Below the pieces are notes generated by a model, which did not search any database, had not been told where the DNA came from, and saw only the letters and a program-made list of their open reading frames with translations. Both the position numbers and the translations under genes were made by a program. 49,121 bases of DNA from an uncultured delta proteobacterium (GTDB lineage: Bacteria; Myxococcota_A; Polyangia; Polyangiales; Polyangiaceae): NCBI GenBank assembly GCA_903906315.1, contig CAIVJW010000357.1, forward strand, positions 1 through 49,121, written 5' to 3'. Each line of letters starts with the position of its first letter. The first letter of the stretch is position 1. Below are positions 37,229-45,854 of the stretch, piece by piece.

Positions 37229-38599
37229 ATGACGACCCCGAACTCCACCTTGCGTCCCCTCGCGCTGCGCGTGGCCAAGTCCCTGCGCGAGAAGGGCAAG
37301 ACCTCCGAGGCGGTCCTCCTGCTGTCGGCGTGGGCCGCGGCCGGCCCGAACGACGCCGAGGGGCAGGCGCTGCTCGCCGAGGCGCTGCGGATCGAGCCCG
37401 GCAGCCCGGTCGCGAAGCTCGCCTTCGAGCGCATGGAGGGCATGGGCGGCGACTACGCGACGCTCGACGAAGCGCGCGCGCGGTGGTCGGCCGAGGAGCT
37501 CGATCGCCTCGACCGCGAGGCGGCGCGGCCCGCGTTCCAGAGCGCGCAGGTCGGGTTCAACAACAACCTGAACTACCGCGGCCGGCCGTACCACGTGCAG
37601 ACCGAGGACTCCGGCCTCGCGAAGCCGCACGTCATCACGCACCTCTTCTCCGACGGCGGCCGCATCCTCAAGAGCCACAAGCGCACGTACGCGGCGGAGG
37701 TCGACCGGCCGGACGTCGCCCCCTTCGTGCGCGCGCTGATGAAGGCGCAGCACATGGAGATGGTCGCGCTCCTGCGCGAGGGGAAGTTCGACCTCGTCAT
37801 CGAGGGACGCGAGGTCGGGGGGATTCAGGTGCTCGAGCACCCGCCGATCGTCAACGTCGAGCTCGTCGGCGGGCGACAGCAGGGCGAGAAGGCCAAGCCC
37901 GCGCCGACGGTACCGCGGCCCGCGGCGCGGGAGCCCGCGCGCTTCACGCTCCACGTCGAGCGCAGCCTGCACGGCGGGCCCGAGCGCTACGACCCGCGCG
38001 GCGACATCGTCGTCCTCGGCAAGAAGGGCGCGGTCGCGCTCGAGGGCGAGCCGTTCTGCCACCCCGAGGAGGCGGCCATCTCGTTCGAGGGCGGCAAGCT
38101 CTGGCTCGAGGACCTCGAGGACGGCAACGGCGTCTTCCTGCGCATCCGGTCGCGCGTGGAGGTCCCGATCGGCACCGAGTTCGTGATCGGCGATCAGCTG
38201 CTGCGGCTCGAGAAGAACCCGGAGGTCGACGACGGGCCGGGCGAAGGGCCGACGTACTTCCTGTCGTCGCCGAAGGGCGAGTCGGCCTTCCGCGTCGTGC
38301 AGCTCCTCGAGGGGGGCGGCGTCTGCGCGTGCGCGATGGCGCGCGAGAACCTGCTGCAGATCGGCGGCAAGCAGGAGTTCGCCAACGACCTCGTCGTCCG
38401 CGGCGACCCGCTCGTCGCCAAGTACCACTGCGTGATCGAGGAGCAGGCCGAGGCGCACGTCCTGACGGACCTCGGCCTCGACGGCGGCACGACCACGGGG
38501 GTGTTCGTGCGCGTCCTGGGCCGGCGGGAGATCAAGGACGGCGACGAGCTGCTCATCGGCCGCACGCGCCTGCGGCTCGAGACGGTGCAGCCGAGCTGA
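37229..38599 (+). CDS. FHA-domain protein with N-terminal TPR-like helices
   Basis: A 456-residue cytoplasmic protein. Residues 1-75 are helical and TPR-like (ALRVAKSLREKGKTSEAVLL). A middle block of about 100-215 contains FNNNLNYRGRPYHVQTED and ITHLFSDGGRILKSHKRTY, a pattern I have seen in myxobacterial FHA proteins without a known role. Two FHA-like units follow: one at about 258-335 (IVVLGKKGAVAL, then HPEEAAISFEGGKLWLED) and one at about 365-450 (LLQIGGKQEFANDLVVRGD, KYHCVIEE and LTDLGLDGGTTTGVFV). FHA domains bind phosphothreonine, so it is a candidate reader of the Ser/Thr kinases in this window. The canonical Arg-Ser-His set is only partly kept, so phospho-binding is not assured. Confidence 0.85.
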   Translation: MTTPNSTLRPLALRVAKSLREKGKTSEAVLLLSAWAAAGPNDAEGQALLAEALRIEPGSPVAKLAFERMEGMGGDYATLDEARARWSAEELDRLDREAARPAFQSAQVGFNNNLNYRGRPYHVQTEDSGLAKPHVITHLFSDGGRILKSHKRTYAAEVDRPDVAPFVRALMKAQHMEMVALLREGKFDLVIEGREVGGIQVLEHPPIVNVELVGGRQQGEKAKPAPTVPRPAAREPARFTLHVERSLHGGPERYDPRGDIVVLGKKGAVALEGEPFCHPEEAAISFEGGKLWLEDLEDGNGVFLRIRSRVEVPIGTEFVIGDQLLRLEKNPEVDDGPGEGPTYFLSSPKGESAFRVVQLLEGGGVCACAMARENLLQIGGKQEFANDLVVRGDPLVAKYHCVIEEQAEAHVLTDLGLDGGTTTGVFVRVLGRREIKDGDELLIGRTRLRLETVQPS

Positions 38600-38605
38600 G
38601 GCCGG

Positions 38606-39817
<1,212 letters not shown>

Positions 39818-39823
39818 CGGCCC

Positions 39824-39829
39824 TGCTTA
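39824..39829 (-). promoter_or_regulatory. -10 hexamer, leaderless start of the thiolase gene
   Basis: On the minus strand TAAGCA, then GGGCCG, then ATG at 39817. The last base of the hexamer is A rather than T. Confidence 0.35.
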
Positions 39830-39910
39830 CCACCACGCGCGGCGGGCCGTGAAGAGGCGCCGAGAATCCACCCCGAACGCCCCGGAGCCACAGACGAATT
39901 GATTGAAATC

Positions 39911-39955
39911 CTCCGTGCCCTCTGCGCCCTCTGCGCCCTCTGCGCCTCCGTGGTG
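39911..39955. repeat. Short tandem repeat of CTCTGCGCC type
   Basis: CTCCGTGCC is followed by three copies of a 9-base unit (CTCTGCGCC) and CTCCGTGGTG. It lies in the 186-base gap between the thiolase and MerR genes. Similar CTCCGTG/CTCTGCG strings occur between genes in several unrelated bacteria as I recall; the origin is unclear. Confidence 0.7.
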
Positions 39956-40003
39956 CCCCCCTCCTCAGCTCCCGGCGTGCGCGGCTGGCCCGCGGGCGCG
40001 CCG

Positions 40004-40471
40004 TCAGGGCTGGACGTACGTCGCCAGGATCTCGCGCGCGACGCGCAGCGCCTCCGGGTCGGCGTCGGCGCGCACCACGAGCTCGACGCCCGGGCAGATC
40101 GCGAGGTGCTCGAAGATCGCGCGGCCCGCGGCGGCGGGGCGGTAGGGGCCGAGGCGCCCGCCGGGCGCGGCCGAGGCGAGGTCCACGGCCGGCACGGCCG
40201 GCGCGGCCGGCGCGGCCGGCTCGAGGCCGGCGAGGCGCAGCAGCTCCGCGGGCGACGAGCTCGCGAAGATCCGGCGGATCTCGGCGAGGCGCAGGTGGCG
40301 TTCGAGGCGAAGCTTGCGGGCCGCGAGGAGGCGCACGCGCGCGTCCTCGCCGTACCTGGTGGCCGGACCGTGCAGCCCGGGCGACGCCAGCAAGCCGCGG
40401 CCCACGTAGTACTGGATGCCACGCGGCGTGTAGCCGGTGGCCTCGGCGAGCGCGTGGATCGAGTAGCTCAT
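40004..40471 (-). CDS. MerR-family transcriptional regulator
   Basis: A 155-residue regulator. The N-terminus (SYSIHALAEATGYTPRGIQYY) is the winged helix-turn-helix of MerR proteins, then VGRGLLASPG and RYGEDARVRLLAARKLR, and a dimerisation helix to about residue 85. An Ala/Pro spacer and a short C-terminal domain (GRAIFEHLAICPGVELVVR) follow; this has no metal-binding cysteines of the MerR or CueR kind and is not one I recognise. A GGAG precedes the ATG at 40471. Two copies of a 14-base repeat lie upstream (40508 and 40592), so it probably controls itself. The thiolase downstream on the same strand could be a target. Confidence 0.88.
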   Translation of the reverse strand: MSYSIHALAEATGYTPRGIQYYVGRGLLASPGLHGPATRYGEDARVRLLAARKLRLERHLRLAEIRRIFASSSPAELLRLAGLEPAAPAAPAVPAVDLASAAPGGRLGPYRPAAAGRAIFEHLAICPGVELVVRADADPEALRVAREILATYVQP

Positions 40472-40507
40472 GAGGCGCTCCGGGGGCGGGGGAGAGGGGT
40501 TCGAGGC

Positions 40508-40605
40508 GTGATCACCGCACCCGAAGGCCCACGGTGGGATGATCGCCGGGGCAACCGTGCAGATCGCGCGAGCAACGTAGCATAATACGGAGTGATCACC
40601 GCACC
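40508..40605. promoter_or_regulatory. Two operator-like direct repeats around the merR promoter
   Basis: GTGATCACCGCACC occurs at 40508-40521 and again at 40592-40605, 84 bases apart, or about eight helical turns. Each begins with the palindrome GTGATCAC. A TATTAT on the minus strand (40588-40583) is a possible merR -10 lying between them; its -35 is poor. The stretch is relatively AT-rich for this genome. Confidence 0.6.
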
Positions 40606-40744
40606 TTCGTCTTGCCTCATCGCACCGACGCCAGGGATCCCCCCACGGGCGAACCACTTCACGGCACGAATCCCGGCGATCCCCACAGTGACCGCGCGGT
40701 CGCCCGCCCTCCCCGCCTCGCCGGGCCGGGCGCGGCCCGCGTGA

Positions 40745-40750
40745 TAAGGT
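40745..40750 (+). promoter_or_regulatory. -10 hexamer, leaderless start of DAHP synthase
   Basis: TAAGGT, then 7 bases (CCGGGCG), then the ATG at 40758, with no Shine-Dalgarno. Confidence 0.45.
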
Positions 40751-40757
40751 CCGGGCG

Positions 40758-41771
40758 ATGCTGATCCTGATGCGATCCGGCGCCACGCCGGAGCAGATCG
40801 AGGCCGCGTGCCAGGCCGTGCGCGATCTCGGGCTCACTCCCCACCCCATCCCCGGCGCGATGCGGACCGCGATCGGCATCACGGGCAACCGCGGCGCGCT
40901 CGAGCCGTCGCTGTTCACGCGGCTCGACGGCGTCGCGGACGCCGTGCCCGTCTCGCAGCCCTACAAGCTCGTGAGCCGCGAGGTGAAGCCCGAGGACACG
41001 ATCATCGAGGTCGGCCCCGCGCGCCTCGGCGGCGGGTCGCTCTGCGTGATGGCCGGCCCGTGCTCGGTCGAGACGCGCGATCAGGTGCTCACGACCGCGG
41101 CGTACGTGAAGGCGGGCGGCGCGACCATGCTCCGCGGCGGCGCGTTCAAGCCGCGCACGAGCCCCTACGAGTTCCAGGGCCTGCGCGAGGAGGGGCTCGA
41201 GCTGCTCGCCGAGGCGCGCGAGGCGACGGGCCTGCCGATCATCACCGAGGTCAAGGACACCGAGTCGCTCGCGCTCGTGGCGCGCTACGCGGACGTGCTG
41301 CAGGTCGGCGCGCGCAACATGCAGAACTTCTCGCTGCTCGAGCGGCTCGGCGACCTCGACAAGCCGGTGATGCTGAAGCGCGGGCTCGCGTCGACGGTCA
41401 AGGAGTGGCTGATGGCCGCCGAATACATCGTCTCGCGCGGCAACCGCCGGGTGATCCTGTGCGAGCGCGGCATTCGCACCTTCGAGACCGCGACGCGCAA
41501 CACGCTCGACCTCGGCATCGTGCCGCTCCTGCGCGCGCAGACGCACCTGCCGATCGTGGTCGACCCGTCGCACGGCACCGGGTACGCGGCCGGCGTGACG
41601 CCGATGGCGCGCGCCGCGGTCGCGACCGGCGTCGACGGGATCATGATCGAGGTGCACCCGGACCCGTGCAAGGCGCTGTCGGACGGGCCGCAGGCGCTCA
41701 CGTTCGCGATGTTCGACGCGCTGATGGTCGACGTGCGCGCGATCGCGGCGGTCATGAAGCAGCGCGTCTAG
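40758..41771 (+). CDS. aroF: DAHP synthase, type I-beta (3-deoxy-7-phosphoheptulonate synthase)
   Basis: Condenses phosphoenolpyruvate and erythrose-4-phosphate, the first step of the shikimate pathway. The 337 residues comprise an N-terminal ferredoxin-like regulatory domain (about 1-70, [20 protein letters not shown]) and a TIM barrel with [40 protein letters not shown] and VVDPSHGTG. This is the Thermotoga/Bacillus-like type with no chorismate mutase fused. The FL domain in relatives allows feedback inhibition by aromatic amino acids. It stands alone, with no other aro gene in the window. The ATG is 7 bases from TAAGGT. Confidence 0.95.
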   Translation: MLILMRSGATPEQIEAACQAVRDLGLTPHPIPGAMRTAIGITGNRGALEPSLFTRLDGVADAVPVSQPYKLVSREVKPEDTIIEVGPARLGGGSLCVMAGPCSVETRDQVLTTAAYVKAGGATMLRGGAFKPRTSPYEFQGLREEGLELLAEAREATGLPIITEVKDTESLALVARYADVLQVGARNMQNFSLLERLGDLDKPVMLKRGLASTVKEWLMAAEYIVSRGNRRVILCERGIRTFETATRNTLDLGIVPLLRAQTHLPIVVDPSHGTGYAAGVTPMARAAVATGVDGIMIEVHPDPCKALSDGPQALTFAMFDALMVDVRAIAAVMKQRV

Positions 41772-41865
41772 CGCGCGGCGCCTCCCCGGGCGCGCCGGCG
41801 GCGGCGGTGTCGGCGGACAGGCGGCGTGGACGTGCGCCGGCCGCCCCCGTATCGTTTCGACCATC

Positions 41866-44800
41866 ATGCCCTCTCTCGCCTTCGGGCTCGATGCGCGCTC
41901 TCGGCGGTCTGTGATCCGCGTCCTGTCGGCCGCCCTCGTGGCCGCGGCGGCGCTGGTCGCCGCGCGGCCGGCGGCGGCGCACTGCGCGGTCACGGTCAGC
42001 GACCTCGCCAACGTGAGCGGCTGCGCGGGCTGCCACAGCGGGGGCGCCGTGCCCGCCGTGGCCGTCACGCCGGCGTCGAGCTGCGCGCAGACCGGGCAGA
42101 AGATCAACCTGACGGGCACGATCGCGAGCGTCAACGGCGGCAACGTCGGCTTCGGCCTGACGACCTCGAGCGGCACGCTGCTCGCCCAGGACGCGAAGAC
42201 CGTGGTCGTCGGGGCGGGCCTCGGCCACGCCTGCGGGCAGAGCCCGACCTCGTTCTCGTTCGGGCTGACCGCCGGGGCCGTGGGCGCGACGACGCTCACG
42301 CTGCTCGGGCTCTCGTCGAACGGCAACGGCGGCGCGAGCGGCGACGGCTACGCGGCCGCGACGGCCACCGTGACGGTGTGCGCGCAGCCCTGCGCGACCT
42401 TCTACCGGGACCTGGACGGCGACGGCTTCGGCGACGCCGCGGTCAAGGTCGTCGGCTGCGCGGCGCCCCCCGGCTACGTCGCGAACGCGACCGACTGCGA
42501 CGACGGCAAGGCCGCGAGATACCCCGGCGCGGCCGAGATCTGCGACGGCCTCGACAACGACTGCAACGCGCAGATCGACGAGGGCAACCCGGGCGGAGGC
42601 GCCGCGTGCGCGACGGGCAAGCTCGGCGTGTGCTCGCCGGGCACGACGGCGTGCGCGGGCGGGGCGATCGCGTGCAACCAGAACGTCCAGCCGAGCGCCG
42701 AGGTCTGCGACGGGTTGACCGACGAGAACTGCAGCGGCGTCGTCGACGAGGGCTGCGGCTGCGTGAACGGCGCGACGGCGCCCTGCTACTCCGGATCGCC
42801 GCCGACCGAGAACGTCGGGATCTGCCACGGCGGGACGAAGACCTGCGTCGCGGGCGCCTACGGGGCGTGCGCGGGCGAGGTGCTGCCGAAGGCCGAGACG
42901 TGCAACGCGCAGGACGACGACTGCGACGGCGTCGCCGACGACGGCGACCCGGGCGGCGGCGTCGCGTGCGCGACGGGCAAGCCGGGCGCGTGCGCCACGG
43001 GCAAGACGACGTGCCTCGGCGGCGCGATCGGCTGCAAGCAGGACGCGCAGCCGGGCCCCGAGACGTGCAACGGGAAGGACGACGACTGCAACGGCACCGT
43101 CGACGACGGCGACCCCGGCGGCGGCGCCGCGTGCGCGACGGGCAAGCCCGGCGTGTGCGCGGCGGGCACGTCGGCGTGCAGCGCGGGCGCGGTCGTGTGC
43201 AACGCGAAGTCGAAGCCGATCGCGGAGACGTGCAACGGGCAGGACGACGACTGCAACGGCGCGACCGACGAGGGCACGACGCGATCGTGCTACCCCGGGC
43301 CGGGCGGCACCGACGGCGTCGGCGCGTGCCACGCGGGCTGGCAAGCGTGCGTCGGCGCGGCCGGCTTCGGGGCGTGCGTGGGCGCGGCGCTGCCCGTCGC
43401 CGAGGCGTGCAACGGCAAGGACGACGACTGCGACGGCACCGTCGACGACGGCGACCCCGGCGGCGGCGCGCCCTGCGACACGGGCAAGGCCGGCGCGTGC
43501 CGGGCGGGCACGACGACCTGCCAGAACGGTGGCGTCGCGTGCGCCGGCAAGATCGCCGTCGCCGAAGCCTGCGACGGCGTCGACGACGACTGCGACGGCG
43601 TGGTCGACAACGGCTGCCCGGACGCCGACGGCGACGGCGTATCCGACGGCTACGAGGCGGTCCTCGGCACCGACCCGCACGACCCCGACAGCGACGACGA
43701 CGGCCTCTTCGACGGGACCGAGGTCGGCCTCGCCTGCGACAACCCGAAGACGGACCTCGCGCTCGGGAGCTGCCGGCCGGACGCCGACCAGGGCGCGACG
43801 GTGACCGACCCGCTCGACGCGGACACGGACCACGGCGGCGCGAGCGACGGATCGGAGGACGCGAACCTGAACGGGCGCCGCGACCCCGGCGAGGCGGACC
43901 CGACGATGGCGCACGGCGACGACGACGCGGACGCGCACGACGCGGACGGCGACGGGCTCTCCGACGCGCTCGAGGGCTTCCTGCACACCGACCCGCTCGA
44001 CGCGGACACCGACGACGACGGCGTCCTCGACGGCGCGGAGCCGAACCCGAGCGCGGACGGCGACCGCGACGGCCTGACGTCGGCGCTCGACCCCGACAGC
44101 GACGACGACGGCCTGCTCGACGGGACCGAGCTCGGCCGGGACTGCCTCGATCCGGCGACCGACACGCGCCTTCATCACTGCCGGCCCGACGCCGACCACG
44201 GCGCGACGACGACCGACCCGCTCGCCGCCGACACGGACGGCGGCGGTTCGCGCGACGGGTCGGAGGACGCGAACCTGAACGGGCGCGTCGACCCGGGCGA
44301 GGGCGACCCGACGAAGGCGCACCACGGCGACGACGCGAAGCTCGCGGACACGGACGGCGACGGCCTCTCGGACGCGCTCGAAGCGACGCTGCGGAGCGAC
44401 CCGAAGGACGCCGACACGGACGACGACGGCGTGCCGGACGGCCTCGAGCCGAACCCGAGCGCGGACCTCGACCACGACGGGCTCGTGTCCGTGCTCGACG
44501 CGGACAGCGACGACGACGGCCTGTTCGACGGGACCGAGCTCGGCCGCGACTGCGCAGCGAAGGGGACCGACCCGGCGAAGAAGGCGTGCGTCGCGGACGC
44601 CGACCACGGGGTGACGAAGACCTCGGCCGCGCTGCGCGACACGGACCGCGGCGGGGCGTCGGACGGCTCCGAGGACGCGAACCTGAACGGCGCCGTCGAC
44701 GCGGGCGAGGGCGACCCCGGCGCGGGGCACGCGGGCGACGACGATCAGAGCCCGGACGGCGACGGCGACGGCCTCTCGGACGCGCTCGAGGCGAAGCTCG

Positions 44801-45519
44801 GCTGCGACCCGAAGGACGCCGACACGGACGACGACGGCGTGCCCGACGGCCACGAGGCGAACCCGAGCGCGGACCCGGACGGCGACGGGAAGATCGACGT
44901 CCTCGACGCGGACAGCGACGGAGACGGGCTGTTCGATGGGACGGAGGCGGGGCTCGACTGCGGGCTGCCCGCGACCGACGCGAGCAAGAAGGCCTGCGTC
45001 GCGGACGCGGACCTCGGCGCGACGGTGACCTCGCCGGTCGACCCGGACACCGATCACGGCGGCGTGAAGGACGGGGCCGAGGACGCGGACCACGACGGCG
45101 CCGTCGGCGCGGGGGAGTCGGACCCCACCGCGGGCCGCGGCGAGGACGACGCGGCGAAGAAGCCCTGCGCGAGGGACGCGGACTGCGGCGACGCGACGAG
45201 CGGGCAGGTGTGCCACGCGGACACGGGCGCCTGCCACGACGGCTGCCGCGGCGTGAACGGGAGCGGCTGCCCGGCCGGGCTCGCGTGCAGCTCGATCGAC
45301 GAGTCGGCGGGGACGTGCGCGGCGGCGGCGGCGTACGCGGAGGCGCCGGCCGCCGAACAGAGCGGCGGGTGCGCGGTGCGATCGGCCGGCGATCGGGGCG
45401 GCGCCGCGGCCTGGGTCGCGATCGCGGCGATCGGGCTTTCGGCCGCGCGCAGGCGGCGACGCGCGGCGCGGCGGGACGCGATCGGACGCGGCGTCGCGGG
45501 CCCCTCGGCGGCCGGCTAG
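41866..45519 (+). CDS. Giant MopE-like / Asp-rich repeat surface protein, MYXO-CTERM-like
   Basis: A 1217-residue exported protein. A signal peptide (about 15-38, ending PAAAHC) is followed by a single CAGCH (53-57), a CxxCH heme-type motif, in a beta-rich domain to about 175. Residues 185-590 carry seven MopE-like units with CNGxDDDCDGxxDDG, in tandem with CATGKxGxC spacers. Residues 608-1100 hold thrombospondin-3-like Asp-rich calcium loops in a super-repeat of 136 residues with three full and one partial copies. The end has a Cys-rich segment, then GGCAVRSAGDRGG, a hydrophobic helix (AAAWVAIAAIGLSAA) and RRRRR, the shape of a MYXO-CTERM sorting signal, although about 20 more residues follow the arginines. 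It probably sits on the surface or is released. The function is unknown; the repeats suggest calcium and possibly metal binding. Confidence 0.9.
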   Translation: MPSLAFGLDARSRRSVIRVLSAALVAAAALVAARPAAAHCAVTVSDLANVSGCAGCHSGGAVPAVAVTPASSCAQTGQKINLTGTIASVNGGNVGFGLTTSSGTLLAQDAKTVVVGAGLGHACGQSPTSFSFGLTAGAVGATTLTLLGLSSNGNGGASGDGYAAATATVTVCAQPCATFYRDLDGDGFGDAAVKVVGCAAPPGYVANATDCDDGKAARYPGAAEICDGLDNDCNAQIDEGNPGGGAACATGKLGVCSPGTTACAGGAIACNQNVQPSAEVCDGLTDENCSGVVDEGCGCVNGATAPCYSGSPPTENVGICHGGTKTCVAGAYGACAGEVLPKAETCNAQDDDCDGVADDGDPGGGVACATGKPGACATGKTTCLGGAIGCKQDAQPGPETCNGKDDDCNGTVDDGDPGGGAACATGKPGVCAAGTSACSAGAVVCNAKSKPIAETCNGQDDDCNGATDEGTTRSCYPGPGGTDGVGACHAGWQACVGAAGFGACVGAALPVAEACNGKDDDCDGTVDDGDPGGGAPCDTGKAGACRAGTTTCQNGGVACAGKIAVAEACDGVDDDCDGVVDNGCPDADGDGVSDGYEAVLGTDPHDPDSDDDGLFDGTEVGLACDNPKTDLALGSCRPDADQGATVTDPLDADTDHGGASDGSEDANLNGRRDPGEADPTMAHGDDDADAHDADGDGLSDALEGFLHTDPLDADTDDDGVLDGAEPNPSADGDRDGLTSALDPDSDDDGLLDGTELGRDCLDPATDTRLHHCRPDADHGATTTDPLAADTDGGGSRDGSEDANLNGRVDPGEGDPTKAHHGDDAKLADTDGDGLSDALEATLRSDPKDADTDDDGVPDGLEPNPSADLDHDGLVSVLDADSDDDGLFDGTELGRDCAAKGTDPAKKACVADADHGVTKTSAALRDTDRGGASDGSEDANLNGAVDAGEGDPGAGHAGDDDQSPDGDGDGLSDALEAKLGCDPKDADTDDDGVPDGHEANPSADPDGDGKIDVLDADSDGDGLFDGTEAGLDCGLPATDASKKACVADADLGATVTSPVDPDTDHGGVKDGAEDADHDGAVGAGESDPTAGRGEDDAAKKPCARDADCGDATSGQVCHADTGACHDGCRGVNGSGCPAGLACSSIDESAGTCAAAAAYAEAPAAEQSGGCAVRSAGDRGGAAAWVAIAAIGLSAARRRRRAARRDAIGRGVAGPSAAG
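43687..45165 (+). repeat. 408-bp tandem super-repeat coding for Asp-rich loops
   Basis: GACAGCGACG-type starts (DSDDDGLFDGTE and variants) fall at 43687, 44095, 44503 and 44911, each exactly 408 bases or 136 codons apart. Each unit repeats SEDANLNG, LSDALE, DTDDDGV and EPNPSAD at fixed places. The fourth copy is cut short after about 85 codons. Confidence 0.9.
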
Positions 45520-45854
45520 ACCCTCGCCGAATAGCGCTGCCGCCTTGGCGACCGACCAAGAGCCCTGATTTTCACCACGGTGGCCCGGAATCCCCGCGCG
45601 AGGTTGCTGCAAATCCTTCTCGGCGAGGGTCCGGCTGGCGCCGCGGCGGGCGAGGCGCGCCACGAAGGACGGGCGACGGCGGCCAACTGCTCGCGGCCGG
45701 TGGCCCCGGCCAGGCGGGGGGCGCACGGGCGCGGAGAAGCGAGTCCCTCCGCCACCCTGCGCGAGGCGCCGCGCCGTGGGTCCGTCCACCGTGAAGCACC
45801 GACCGTGCGGACGGGACGCTTGACGGAGGCGCGAGGTCGACGGCCCAATGCCGC
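45520..45854. other. Intergenic region before the last lipoprotein gene
   Basis: This 335-base stretch shows no convincing gene. A TTGACG at 45820-45825 is a possible -35, but the -10 position (GCCCAA) is poor. No terminator with a T-run was found after the preceding gene. Confidence 0.4.
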
